Assembly (NCBI RefSeq): GCF_934754925.1
Contig: NZ_CAKVJA010000010.1
Span: forward strand, 7,632-71,631
Reading direction: 5' to 3'
Origin: an uncultured Clostridium sp.
GTDB taxonomy: Bacteria; Bacillota; Clostridia; Clostridiales; Clostridiaceae
Length of the DNA: 64,000 bases
In this document: positions 28,031 through 36,680 of the stretch, in pieces
How positions within the stretch are numbered: position 1 is the stretch's first letter
Layout: each line of letters opens with the position of its first letter
Notes under the pieces: generated by a model
What the model saw: the letters and a program-made list of their open reading frames with translations, nothing else
Database searches by the model: none
Told to the model about the DNA's origin: nothing
Program-made: the position numbers and the translations under genes

Positions 28031-28066
28031 ACACCGTACATGCGACTTTCACCGCATACGGCGTTC
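28031..28066 (-). ncRNA. Group II intron domain V
   Basis: Catalytic hairpin of the intron: lower 8-bp stem with a CGC triad, dinucleotide bulge, upper 5-bp stem and GAAA tetraloop. It starts 2 nt after the stop codon of the intron ORF. Confidence 0.92.
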
Positions 28067-28068
28067 CA

Positions 28069-28989
28069 TTAATTATTACAAATGTATTTCATTCTATCAT
28101 ATTTTCTTTTAAGATATAGCGTTGCATTTTCATACATATATTCAAATAATTCTCTTGAAAACTTCTTTCCTCCAAGAAAATAATATACATTTTTGCTATG
28201 AGTATTAAATACTCTTAAATTTGATTTATCCAATTCGGCTAGAATATTATTTACTAAATTATTACTTCCTACAAATCCACTTCTACAATTTCTTATATCA
28301 GTTATGCCATCTCCATCAAAAACTCCTCTAATAAAATCTCTTTTAAATTCCTTTGGAATGCTTTTGGGGAAACATTCAAATCCTGTCTTTCGTGGTACAA
28401 TTCCATATTTCATAAGACTTTCACACATATGTTTTGAGGTTAAACTTACATAATAACTAGGATATTTTCCCTTTTTTAATTTTACCGTATTTGTAGATTT
28501 AATATATTTTAAAAACTGATCAATTAACTCTTTATCTTTATAAGAAATATGTATCTTTATAGAATATTGTCCGTTATAAATACTTACATTTCCATCTGCC
28601 ATTAACCATCCTAAAAAATACGCTTTATCAGATGAATCTATATTATCAAAATAATCTTCTCTTCCTATTTTAGATTTGGGTCCCCTATGGTTTAATTTAT
28701 ATCCATTCTCTCTTAATAAATAAGATACTATTCCTCGCTTCAAACCTAACATTTTAGTAATTTCTATGCTATTGAACCCTTCATCATATAAGTTTTTTAC
28801 TTTATTAATAAACTCATCATTATAAATTTTATTATAACTTCCACCATTCCTAATATTTATATTGTTTTCTTTAAGCCATTTTCTTATAGTAGCTTCATTA
28901 ACACCTATTATAGTTGATATTTTTTGTGCTGAATAACCAACTAAATAATATTCTATTGCCTTTTGTTTTATTTCCACGCTATATTTCAT
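28069..28989 (-). CDS. HTH-LAGLIDADG homing endonuclease encoded in the group II intron
   Basis: 306 residues. The N-terminal 100 residues contain one or two helix-turn-helix units (YSAQKISTIIGVNEATIRKW; IEITKMLGLKRGIVSYLL). The C-terminal part has two LAGLIDADG motifs, AYFLGWLMADGN and RDFIRGVFDGDG, each with the expected acidic residue, so it is a single-chain two-motif enzyme. Such proteins cut an intronless allele to spread the intron; some act as splicing maturases. The ATG at 28987-28989 follows AGAGGTG; an in-frame GTG at 28998 overlaps that site and was rejected. Closely similar in layout to the endonuclease at 30857-31675. Group II introns normally encode a reverse transcriptase here. 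Confidence 0.9.
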   Translation of the reverse strand: MKYSVEIKQKAIEYYLVGYSAQKISTIIGVNEATIRKWLKENNINIRNGGSYNKIYNDEFINKVKNLYDEGFNSIEITKMLGLKRGIVSYLLRENGYKLNHRGPKSKIGREDYFDNIDSSDKAYFLGWLMADGNVSIYNGQYSIKIHISYKDKELIDQFLKYIKSTNTVKLKKGKYPSYYVSLTSKHMCESLMKYGIVPRKTGFECFPKSIPKEFKRDFIRGVFDGDGITDIRNCRSGFVGSNNLVNNILAELDKSNLRVFNTHSKNVYYFLGGKKFSRELFEYMYENATLYLKRKYDRMKYICNN

Positions 28990-28998
28990 TTTAATCAC

Positions 28999-29030
28999 CT
29001 CTAATTATATTATTTACTAAATAATTAGAG
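28999..29030 (-). promoter_or_regulatory. Hairpin covering the ribosome site of the group II intron ORF
   Basis: CTCTAATTAT pairs perfectly with ATAATTAGAG, whose last bases are part of the AGAGGTG ribosome site. It would limit translation of the endonuclease in the folded intron. Confidence 0.65.
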
Positions 29031-29648
29031 AACATACATTCGTAACATTAACTATGCCCCTTCGCTCCATAAACATTACTTTATATCATCACTACTACAG
29101 GCTGCTGCCCTTATTCTTAATGAATCATTTCCTATTCATGAGTAGCATCAACTTTCAACAATTTTATCATCTACTGAATAAGTTCAAACGTTCCTATCAT
29201 TCTATCTTTACATATTAACTTAGGCTTTCTCTATAAACCGCCAAGTGCCTCTTCGCCATCTTAAGGTAAGCTAAAAGCAATTATGTTTATAATTATAATT
29301 TAAATAACCAAGAATATTTAAATTACACTTGAAATAAATACTTTCTATTCGTACATTAATGGTTAACGATTTTTTAAACGAGAATTTCTTTCGTAGCCAT
29401 ATTAATTTTATAGACCCCCGATTACTTTTCTAACCACTTTTCAGGTCTAATTTTCATCGACTTCAACGAGCTTCACACATAATTATGTTGAACTAATTAT
29501 GCATGTCGTAGTATTAGGTAAGAACTACCTTAATTAGTTCTTAAAAGGACTTTCACCTTTCATTTCAAATGATAAGTTAGATAAATATTTATCCCTACAA
29601 TTTTAGACTACATTTCTATAGTTTTTGTTTTTGTAGAACGTTTCGCAC

Positions 29649-30468
29649 CTTGATATACCATTACTCCATATGTGACATCCAGTATACTTTCAAGTTCTGG
29701 AGTCTCATAATGCACACTGTCTTTATTTCTTTTACCCTCTATATATCTTGGAATCTCTGACATTGGTCCCGGTCTATATAATGATATTCCGGCTATAATG
29801 TCTTCCAAGCAGTCGGGTTTAAGTTCCTTCATGAATGATGTCATTCCTGGAGATTCTAACTGGAATACACCAGCTGTTTTTCCTTCACCAATCATGTTAT
29901 AAACATTTTTATCTTCAAAATTTATTTTATCTAAATCGATGTCTATTCCTCTATTTTCTTTAATCATCTTAACAGCATCACTCATAACTGTTAAAGTTCT
30001 TAACCCAAGGAAATCCATCTTTAAAAGTCCAAGCTCTTCTAATGTTGTCATATCAAATTGGGTTACTATCATATCTTCATTTTTTTGAAGCGGTACATAT
30101 TCAACTAATGGCTTTGATGCTATAACTACACCAGCCGCATGAGTTGATGAATGCCTTGGTAACCCTTCTAGAGTCTTACTAACATCTATTAATGTTTTTA
30201 CTCTATCTTCATTATCATATGCTGCCTTTAGCTCAGGATTTAAATCTAATGCCTTTTCTATTGTTATTCCAAGCATTGTAGGAATCATTTTAGCTATTCT
30301 ATCTACTTCTGCATAGGAGTAGTTCATAGCCCTTCCTACGTCTCTTAAACACAATCTAGCAGCCATTGTACCAAAGGTAATTATCTGTGATACATTATTA
30401 ACTCCATATTTTTCAACAACATAATCAATTACTTCTTGTCTTCTTTCATAACAAAAATCCGAATCTAT
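29649..30468 (-). CDS. dnaE: dnaE exon 3: central catalytic part of DNA polymerase III alpha
   Basis: 820 nt, residues 422-694 plus the first base of codon 695. It starts IDSDFCYERRQEV, the second half of the PDIDSDF motif that supplies two catalytic aspartates, and includes KMDFLGLRTL with the third. It ends VMVYQ. The exon lies between the second group I intron and the group II intron. Reading on past 29649 enters the intron and stops after about 13 residues. An ATG at 30366 is only an internal Met. Boundaries were chosen so that the joined reading frame restores the family sequence with no extra or missing residue. Confidence 0.93.
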
Positions 30469-30856
30469 CTATTTATTACCCTCTCTTTCGAGATACTTAA
30501 ACACTACTTTTGTAGTGGGTATAGACTATATCTTCACCCACCGACCTTTATACGGTTTGGGCTGCCCCACTTCGCTACCATTTATAATGAAACTCAATTT
30601 CTTTCAATCGCTGAGTAAGTTCAATTTACTAACTTAAAATTTAGAATTTCACTTAAAGATAGCTACGTCCCCTTGGACTAGTCGTTGAACGTTTCCCTAT
30701 TCAGGACTTCGCTGCTTATTACCCAATCTATTAATTTTTTAGCTTTCACGCTTAAGTGTATTTCATCTTTACGTTGTAGCATCAATAGCTCTAAGGGCTT
30801 TCAAGCAATTCGAGGCTCTTTAAGCATATTATTTCTAATATACACGACTATTAAAT

Positions 30857-31675
30857 TTAAAGTGTAGATTTTAATCTTTCATATTTTTCATACTTTCTCT
30901 CTAAATAAATATTACAGTTATTATATAAATAATCCATTATATTTAATGTTTTTATTCTTCCACCATAGCTTATATAATAATTATTTTTATCATCATTTCT
31001 TCGTTTGTATAATCTTTTTTTATACTTATAATTAGAAATTGAGTTGAAGATATCTACTAGTGCTTCTAAAAATTCCTTAGTTCCACAGAACTTAAAATTT
31101 ATAGAGTTCTTTGATAAGACCAAACTTCCATCTCCATCAAAATATCCCCTAATAAAATGATTATATAACTTTGTATCTAATATTTTATCACTTGGAAATT
31201 TAATTTTTAGTGACTTATTATTAATAACTCCCTTATTTTTTATATCCTCAACCACTCTTTTGCTATTTATTAATATTCTGCAATATTCACATGTACCATA
31301 AACTGAATTAGATATATACGATTTAATTTCATAATCAGAATCTATACATTTTTTAAATTTTTCTAAATGTGTTTTATCTATATTAGCTAAGGAAATACCC
31401 AGTTTATTTCCTGTTATATATCCATCTGCATAAATAAAGCCTAACCAATATGCCTTTTCTTCAGTATCTATTTTATAAAAATAACTCTCATTTACTGAAT
31501 AAATCAAATGACTATCTCTTAAGCTTCTGGTCTTAATATTCCATCTCTTTAATGCATCATAAATTCCACATAAGCTACAATTCATTATCTCCGCTATTTT
31601 ACTACAGGATAATTTTTCATATACATACAAATTTATAATATCTTCTTTATATTTATCTAACTCATATCTTTTCAA
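30857..31675 (-). CDS. HTH-LAGLIDADG homing endonuclease encoded in the second group I intron
   Basis: 272 residues. N-terminal helix-turn-helix (LSCSKIAEIMNCSLCGIYDA) and two LAGLIDADG motifs, AYWLGFIYADGY and NHFIRGYFDGDG. The segment order, linker (IDTEEKAYWLG) and C-terminal YLERKYEK tail match the group II intron's protein (IDSSDKAYFLG, YLKRKYDR), so both belong to one subfamily. Expected to cleave intronless dnaE at the PDIDSDF codons and drive homing; maturase activity is possible. TTG start at 31675, 7 nt after AGAGGTG, inside a small hairpin. Confidence 0.9.
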   Translation of the reverse strand: MKRYELDKYKEDIINLYVYEKLSCSKIAEIMNCSLCGIYDALKRWNIKTRSLRDSHLIYSVNESYFYKIDTEEKAYWLGFIYADGYITGNKLGISLANIDKTHLEKFKKCIDSDYEIKSYISNSVYGTCEYCRILINSKRVVEDIKNKGVINNKSLKIKFPSDKILDTKLYNHFIRGYFDGDGSLVLSKNSINFKFCGTKEFLEALVDIFNSISNYKYKKRLYKRRNDDKNNYYISYGGRIKTLNIMDYLYNNCNIYLERKYEKYERLKSTL

Positions 31676-31687
31676 AATCTTACACCT

Positions 31688-31709
31688 CTAAGAATTAATA
31701 TATTCTTAG
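31688..31709 (-). promoter_or_regulatory. Hairpin at the ribosome site of the group I intron ORF
   Basis: CTAAGAAT/ATTCTTAG around a 6-nt loop, its 3' arm running into the AGAGGTG ribosome site, the same arrangement as in the group II intron. Confidence 0.6.
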
Positions 31710-31725
31710 TATAAACTTATTTATA

Positions 31726-31758
31726 ATCTGGCATACTTACTCTTTCAGGGTTTAAGAA
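31726..31758 (-). CDS. dnaE: dnaE exon 2: 33-nt micro-exon between two group I introns
   Basis: Eleven codons, FLNPERVSMPD, residues 411-421. This is the conserved DnaE stretch between LLFER (end of exon 1) and IDSDF (start of exon 3). It is bounded by G at the end of the first intron (31759) and by the U-ending GAT before the second (31726). Without it the spliced protein would lose part of the palm active site. Confidence 0.93.
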
Positions 31759-32034
31759 CATTAATTATTATCCGTAGGCTCTTTATCCTACGCTCTGGAG
31801 GTTTCCCTCATTTTCATCAGATAGTCTTTTCTATCTCAGTTTGGACTATATCATCATGTTAATTTACATGTTGGGCACTCGTGGAGGGGATTATTGTCTA
31901 GCTACTCACCCCTCTAGTCTCTGAACCTTTCTGGTACTTTATCAGCTATTCCCAGACTTGGTTGCTGATTAGCATGCTATATTAAATAGTTTAGCCTTCC
32001 AGCAATTCACCCAATTTAAACAGCGCATCTTTCT
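31759..32034 (-). mobile_element. ORF-less group I intron in dnaE
   Basis: 276 nt. P1: exon AGCGU (32039-32035) pairs with GCGCU (32026-32022), with the U-G wobble at the splice site. P3: UUGGG (32014-32010)/CCCAA (31875-31871). P4: TTGCTG (32005-32000)/CAGCAA (31967-31962). P7: GACTA (31919-31915)/TAGTC (31848-31844). P8: CATGT/ACATG. A GAGGGG/CCCCTC pairing between the two P7 strands suggests a group IA type. The terminal base is G. P10: the next exon's UUCU can pair with AGAA beside the guide. Splicing joins CGT to TTC, giving ERFLN. Confidence 0.95.
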
Positions 32035-33264
32035 ACGCTCAAAAAGTAAGCTATACTTTATCGGATTTATTTTTGTTATTCCCAGAGTATATGCAACTAT
32101 TGACCCAGCTGCAGATCCACGGCCTGGTCCAGTTGGTATCCCATGATCATTTGAGTACTTAATAAAGTCCCAAGTAATCAAGAAATAATCAACATATCCC
32201 ATTTGATTAATTACACCAAGCTCATAGTTTAATCTATCAACATATTCCTTTGCTTCCTCATTAGTTTCTGCAAAGTCCTTTATATATTGAACATTAATTA
32301 ATTTATCTCTGAACTGTTCAAATACATCATATCTTTCAACTAACCCTTCAAAACACACCTCTTCAAGATAATCAAAGTGAGTTTTATATTCCTGTGGAAC
32401 TGGGAAATTTGGTAACTTAGAAACATGGAACTCATAATCAAAATTACATTCATCAGCAATCTTAATTGTATTCTCCAATGCTTCAGGAACATAAGAGAAC
32501 ATATTCCACATTTCCTCTGGAGACTTTAAATAGAACTGATCTGAAGGATATCTTCTTCTATTTTGATCCTCTACAGTCTTTCCTGTTTGAATACACATTA
32601 AAATGTCATGTGCCTTTGAATCTTCCTGATTAATATAATGGACATCATTAGTTGCAATTAAAGGAATTCCAGTTTCCCTAGACAACTTAATATTACCTTC
32701 TGTAACCTTTCTTTGCTCCTCCATGCCATGGTCTTGTATTTCTAAATAAAAACCATCTTTAAAGATATCCTTATACATTAAGGCAACTTCTTTTGCCTTT
32801 TCATAGTCTTCTCTTAATAAATTCTTTTGTACTTCTCCACCAAGACAAGCACTTAAAGCAATTAAACCTGCACTATGCTTTCTTAAGAAATCATGGTCAA
32901 CCCTCGGCTTATAATAAAATCCATCAATAGATGCTGATGATACTATTTTCATTAGATTTTCATAACCAACTTCATTTTTTACTAATAAAACTAAGTGATA
33001 TGTACCATTATCCTTATCATTAATTTTTATATTCATAGACTTGCCTGCTACATATACTTCACAACCAAGTATAGGCTTAATTCCCTGTGCTATAGCCTCC
33101 TTATAAAATGCAACGCATCCATACATAACTCCATGGTCAGTAATAGCTATACTATCCATTCCAAGTTCTTTTGCTCTACTAATAACCTTCTTAATTTTAG
33201 CTGAGCTATCAAGCAAACTATATTCAGTATGTAAGTGGAGATGACAGAATCTTTTATTTTCCAA
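32035..33264 (-). CDS. dnaE: dnaE exon 1: PHP and N-terminal polymerase part of DNA polymerase III alpha
   Basis: 1230 nt, residues 1-410. It starts MENKRFCHLHLHTEYSLLD, the PHP domain with its metal-binding histidines, and runs into the polymerase region, ending YSLLFER. The TTG start at 33262-33264 follows GGGGGTG. Without splicing, translation would continue 21 codons into the first intron and stop. The four exons together encode 1184 residues, the usual DnaE length. DnaE is an essential replicative polymerase subunit, so intron removal must be efficient or another copy must exist. whiA lies upstream with its own end hairpin. Confidence 0.95.
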
Positions 33265-33342
33265 TAAGACACCCCCTTATTATGATTATTTACTAAAAAT
33301 TTTAAACTAATAAATAGATTATTACAATTATATATATAACTT

Positions 33343-33366
33343 TAAGGCCTGCCGTAGCAGACCTTA
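33343..33366. terminator. GC-rich hairpin between whiA and dnaE
   Basis: TAAGG-CTGC and GCAG-CCTTA pair around CGTA with one mismatch. It probably ends the whiA transcript; the T-run is poor on the minus strand. Confidence 0.6.
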
Positions 33367-33397
33367 TTTTAAAAACTATATTTAAATTATTGACTAT

Positions 33398-34348
33398 TTA
33401 GTAATTTCCACTCCTAATTTCTTCAGCTATTTTTTCTATTTTTCTTAGTCTGTGGTTTATTCCTGATTTACCTACTGGTGGATCTAACATTTCTCCTAAT
33501 TCCTTAAGTGATTCATCAGGATAACTTAACCTAAGCTCTGCAACCTCTTGAAGATTTTTAGGTAATCTTTTAAGTCCTATACTACTTTGAATAAGTTTTA
33601 TACTTTCAACCTGTCTAACTGCGGCATTAACTGTTTTACTTAAATTAGCTGTTTCACAGTTAACAAGTCTATTTACGTTATTTCTCATTTCCTTCATTAT
33701 TCTTATATTTTCTAATTCAAGTAATGAAGTATGAGCTCCAACAATGTTTAAAAGATCAACTATTTGTTCACCTTCTTTTATATATATTATAAAGCTATTT
33801 TTTCTTTGAATAACCTTTGAGTTTAATCCAAAAGAATTAATAAGCTTAGATAAATCAATTGCATATTCCTCACTATGTGTTACAAATTCTAAATGATATG
33901 TCTTCTCAGGATTAGTTACACTTCCTCCACCAATAAAAGCTCCCCTTATATATGCTTTCTTATACTCCTCAGTCTTTACCATTTCAGGATCTATTTTATA
34001 ATCAATAGTTAGTACTCCATCTATTTCCTTAAAAATTCCTGTTTCTTGAAGTAATTCCCTGACTCCCATGTATTCTTCAATTAAAACCATATATATATTG
34101 TTTTTCTTTAAAGAGTTACTCTTTTTAACCATTAATTTAGAATGTATATCAAAGTGTTCCTTTAGTATAGTGAATATATGTCTTGCTGAAGCTGGATTTT
34201 CTGTTGTAATTCTAAAGCTAAGACCCTTCCCACTAAATCCTATTGTTCCACTACCTTTCATTATTGCTGAAAGCTCTGCTAATGCTTCCTCTTTAGATAT
34301 ATCTGTATATCTACATATTTCTCCTTTTACTTTCGCTGAAAACGACAT
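33398..34348 (-). CDS. whiA: WhiA family DNA-binding regulator
   Basis: 316 residues. The N-terminal two-thirds is a degenerate LAGLIDADG-fold domain (no catalytic acidic motifs), and the C-terminal part is a helix-turn-helix (LKELGEMLDPPVGKSG, then NHRLRKIEKI). WhiA influences cell division and chromosome segregation in Gram-positive bacteria. It follows yvcK and rapZ in the conserved rapZ-yvcK-whiA order. ATG follows TAGGAG. Confidence 0.95.
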   Translation of the reverse strand: MSFSAKVKGEICRYTDISKEEALAELSAIMKGSGTIGFSGKGLSFRITTENPASARHIFTILKEHFDIHSKLMVKKSNSLKKNNIYMVLIEEYMGVRELLQETGIFKEIDGVLTIDYKIDPEMVKTEEYKKAYIRGAFIGGGSVTNPEKTYHLEFVTHSEEYAIDLSKLINSFGLNSKVIQRKNSFIIYIKEGEQIVDLLNIVGAHTSLLELENIRIMKEMRNNVNRLVNCETANLSKTVNAAVRQVESIKLIQSSIGLKRLPKNLQEVAELRLSYPDESLKELGEMLDPPVGKSGINHRLRKIEKIAEEIRSGNY

Positions 34349-34433
34349 AAATTATTCTCCTAACTAACTATAAATATATACTTCATTATACCATAAACTG
34401 TGCCGTATGTGTCATAATATAATATTGGAAAAA

Positions 34434-34472
34434 TAATAGGCTATATCAAAATTTTAGATATAGCCTAATAAT
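34434..34472 (-). terminator. Terminator after yvcK
   Basis: TAGGCTATATC/GATATAGCCTA stem (34438-34467) followed on the minus strand by ATTATTTTT. It separates yvcK from whiA. Confidence 0.8.
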
Positions 34473-34473
34473 T

Positions 34474-35799
34474 TTATTTTTTATTTCCTATCTTTTTAGA
34501 TAAATACATATACTCTATAATTTTCTTTTTATCATAAAGCAATTTTTTATCTAAAATAGTTGTCATTAAAACTTGTGCCAAATGCTCTGCATCATGCTTT
34601 ACATATCCCTTAGTTATCTTTACTAAATCAGTTTCAACAACTTTAACATTTAAATCTTCTATGTTTTCATAATCTAATTTTACTAATTTAGATCCTTGAC
34701 TTAAATATCTTTCTTCTACATCAGTAGGAATTGTCCCATTATTTGCAATAACATATTGAACACTATTTTTCCCACTATACTTCATTAACGTCTTTATATG
34801 ATCAGATACTGCAAAATTATCTGTTTCTCCTGGTTGAGTCATTACATTAGATATATATATCTTTATTGCATCACTCTTATTTATTCCTTCAACTATGTCT
34901 TCCACTAATAAATTAGGAATTATACTAGTATAAAGACTTCCTGGTCCCATAACAATAGCATCAGCTTCTTTAATGGCTATAAGTGCATCAATTAACGGCT
35001 TAGCTTTTTCTGGATTAATTTTTAATTGTTTTATTTTACTTTTTTGTTTTATAACCTCTTCTGGGATTATAGATTCACCTTCTACTACATTTCCATTTTC
35101 AAGTTCTGCTATAAGCTTCATATCATCAAGTGTAACAGGTAATACCTTTCCTGTTACTGCAAGTACTGAACTCATTTTTTGAACAGCATCTTCAAAATTA
35201 TCACTTATTCCTGCCATTGCAGCTAAAAATAAATTACCAAAATTTTGACCCTTTAATGATCCTTCTTTAAATCTATACTGAAGTAAATCTTCCATAATAG
35301 GCTCAGTATCAGCTAATGCTAAAATACAGTTACGTATATCTCCTGGAGGAAGCATTCCAAGGTCTGCTCTAAGTTTTCCTGATCCTCCCCCATCATCTCC
35401 AACTGTTACTATTGCTGTTATATTATTTGTATATAACTTTAATCCTCTCAACATTGTAGATAGTCCTGTTCCTCCACCAATAACAACTACTTTAGGACCA
35501 CCTACATGAACTCTCTTCTCATCTACAAGTTCTTCTATATTCTTATCATTTATGGTTATTTTAACTTTTTCAGAATTTATTAAAGAAATAAAAGATTTAA
35601 CGAATTCCGAAAATGCTATATACATTATTACAATTCCAATTAAACTTAAAAATAAATATAAAAGTCTTATAGAGTTGCTGCAATCTTTATTTGAAAAAAT
35701 TTCAACAACTCCTAATACAAGCACCACTACCCCAACGAATCCAAGGAATATCCATCTTTTCATCCTTATTCCCGGCTTCATTAAAAATTCCATTATCAT
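34474..35799 (-). CDS. yvcK: YvcK/CofD-like gluconeogenesis factor with membrane anchor
   Basis: 441 residues. Two N-terminal hydrophobic helices (about 13-30 and 42-65) precede the CofD-like Rossmann domain, starting VVIGGGTGLSTML, then TVGDDGGGSGKLR and GMLPPGDIRNC. YvcK binds UDP-sugars and is needed for cell-wall growth on gluconeogenic carbon sources. The ATG overlaps the rapZ stop codon as ATGA, so the two are coupled. The membrane extension is longer than in Bacillus YvcK (about 317 residues). Confidence 0.93.
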   Translation of the reverse strand: MIMEFLMKPGIRMKRWIFLGFVGVVVLVLGVVEIFSNKDCSNSIRLLYLFLSLIGIVIMYIAFSEFVKSFISLINSEKVKITINDKNIEELVDEKRVHVGGPKVVVIGGGTGLSTMLRGLKLYTNNITAIVTVGDDGGGSGKLRADLGMLPPGDIRNCILALADTEPIMEDLLQYRFKEGSLKGQNFGNLFLAAMAGISDNFEDAVQKMSSVLAVTGKVLPVTLDDMKLIAELENGNVVEGESIIPEEVIKQKSKIKQLKINPEKAKPLIDALIAIKEADAIVMGPGSLYTSIIPNLLVEDIVEGINKSDAIKIYISNVMTQPGETDNFAVSDHIKTLMKYSGKNSVQYVIANNGTIPTDVEERYLSQGSKLVKLDYENIEDLNVKVVETDLVKITKGYVKHDAEHLAQVLMTTILDKKLLYDKKKIIEYMYLSKKIGNKK

Positions 35800-36680
35800 A
35801 GCTTTTTATCCCCTTTATGAACATCTTCCTTAATATCTCTATGTTCAATATACACATTATAATTTTTCTCATATAAATTCTCATAAATCTCATTTGCTAT
35901 AGCTACTGATCTATGTCTTCCACCTGTGCAACCTATTGAAATAATAAGTTGTCTTTTACCTTCTTTTTGATAGTTAGGAATTAAAAATTCAAGCATATCA
36001 TTTACTTTTTCTAAGAATGATTTAGTTTCATCTTGTTGTAATACATAATCTCTAACTGGTGCATCCAATCCAGAAAACGGCTTTAATTCTGGTATATAAA
36101 ATGGATTTGGTATAAACCTAACATCAAATACTAAATCAGAATCAACTGGTATACCATACTTAAATCCAAAGCTTAATATAGTAATTGATAATTGCTTTTC
36201 TGGTAATGTTTCATCTCCGAAATACTTAGTCATTTCTTCTCTTAAATCACCTATTTTATATTTTGAAGTATCTATTATAATATCAGCTTTATCTTTAACT
36301 TCTCTTAATTTCTTTCTTTCTAATGCAATTCCAGTTATAACTCTACCTCCACCAGATAATGGATGGCTTCTTCTTTTTTCCTTAAATCTTTTTACAAGCA
36401 CCTCATCAGTTGCATCTAAAAATAATATTTCATATTTAAATTGTTTTTTCTCTAAATCTCTTAAACTTTCAAATAAGTCATTAAAGAATACTCCACCTCT
36501 TATATCTATAACTAATGCAACCTTATCTATTTTCCCATCACTTTGTCTACATGCTTCTGCAAACTTGGTTATTAGTGTAGGTGGAAGATTATCTACACAA
36601 AAATAACCCATATCCTCTAAGCTTTTAGTTGCCTCTGATTTACCTGCTCCCGATAATCCCGTAACTATAATAAATCTCAT
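35796..36680 (-). CDS. rapZ: RapZ family nucleotide-binding protein (RNase adapter)
   Basis: 294 residues. Walker A GLSGAGKSE at residues 6-14, a Walker B-like LFLDATD segment, and the C-terminal SIGCTGGRHRSVAIA motif shared by the YvcJ/RapZ family. In enterobacteria RapZ guides RNase E to a small RNA controlling amino-sugar synthesis; in Firmicutes (YvcJ) it is a GTPase/ATPase linked to competence and cell envelope. First gene of rapZ-yvcK-whiA; ATG follows GGAGG. Confidence 0.94.
   Translation of the reverse strand: MRFIIVTGLSGAGKSEATKSLEDMGYFCVDNLPPTLITKFAEACRQSDGKIDKVALVIDIRGGVFFNDLFESLRDLEKKQFKYEILFLDATDEVLVKRFKEKRRSHPLSGGGRVITGIALERKKLREVKDKADIIIDTSKYKIGDLREEMTKYFGDETLPEKQLSITILSFGFKYGIPVDSDLVFDVRFIPNPFYIPELKPFSGLDAPVRDYVLQQDETKSFLEKVNDMLEFLIPNYQKEGKRQLIISIGCTGGRHRSVAIANEIYENLYEKNYNVYIEHRDIKEDVHKGDKKL

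Larger units (their letters stand above)
27973..29648 (-). mobile_element. Group II intron in dnaE with a LAGLIDADG ORF in domain IV
   Basis: 1676 nt. It starts GTGCG (29648-29644) and ends CTAT, fitting the group II 5' GUGYG and 3' AY rule. Domain V (28031-28066) forms ACGCCGTA/TACGGTGT and GCGGT/GUCGC stems capped by GAAA, with a 2-nt bulge and a CGC triad. Domain VI follows, with a candidate branch-point A at 27980, 8 nt from the 3' end. About 600 nt precede the ORF, enough for domains I-III. A possible EBS1, CUUGGU (29313-29308), can pair with the last exon bases AUCAAG. No reverse-transcriptase ORF is present. The insertion is in codon phase 1, inside the VYQEQVM motif. Confidence 0.93.
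30469..31725 (-). mobile_element. Group I intron with LAGLIDADG ORF splitting the dnaE active-site motif
   Basis: 1257 nt between the U of codon GAT (31726) and ATA GAT; it ends in G, as group I introns do. The core lies downstream of the ORF: P4 TTGCTT (30808-30803) with AAGCAG (30717-30712), a GTTCAACGACTA R-element and GAAGATATAGTC S-element giving P7 GACTA/TAGTC (30683-30679 with 30528-30524). The ORF therefore sits in a 5' peripheral loop. I could not place P1 and P10 confidently. Removal joins CCAGAT to ATAGAT, restoring PDIDSDF. Confidence 0.9.

Noticed and set aside
28069..31675. Inteins in DnaE (LAGLIDADG ORFs in a polymerase gene)
   Set aside because: The endonuclease frames are not fused to the DnaE frame, have their own ribosome sites and stops, and no intein splicing blocks (N-terminal Cys/Ser, C-terminal HN) flank them.
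30469..32034. IStron (group I intron plus IS605-type TnpA/TnpB) as in C. difficile
   Set aside because: No transposase or TnpB ORF; the only ORF is a LAGLIDADG protein.
26501..33264. dnaE pieces as frameshifted pseudogene or sequencing errors
   Set aside because: The interruptions are long, begin and end at exact codon-restoring points, and contain intron catalytic-core motifs.
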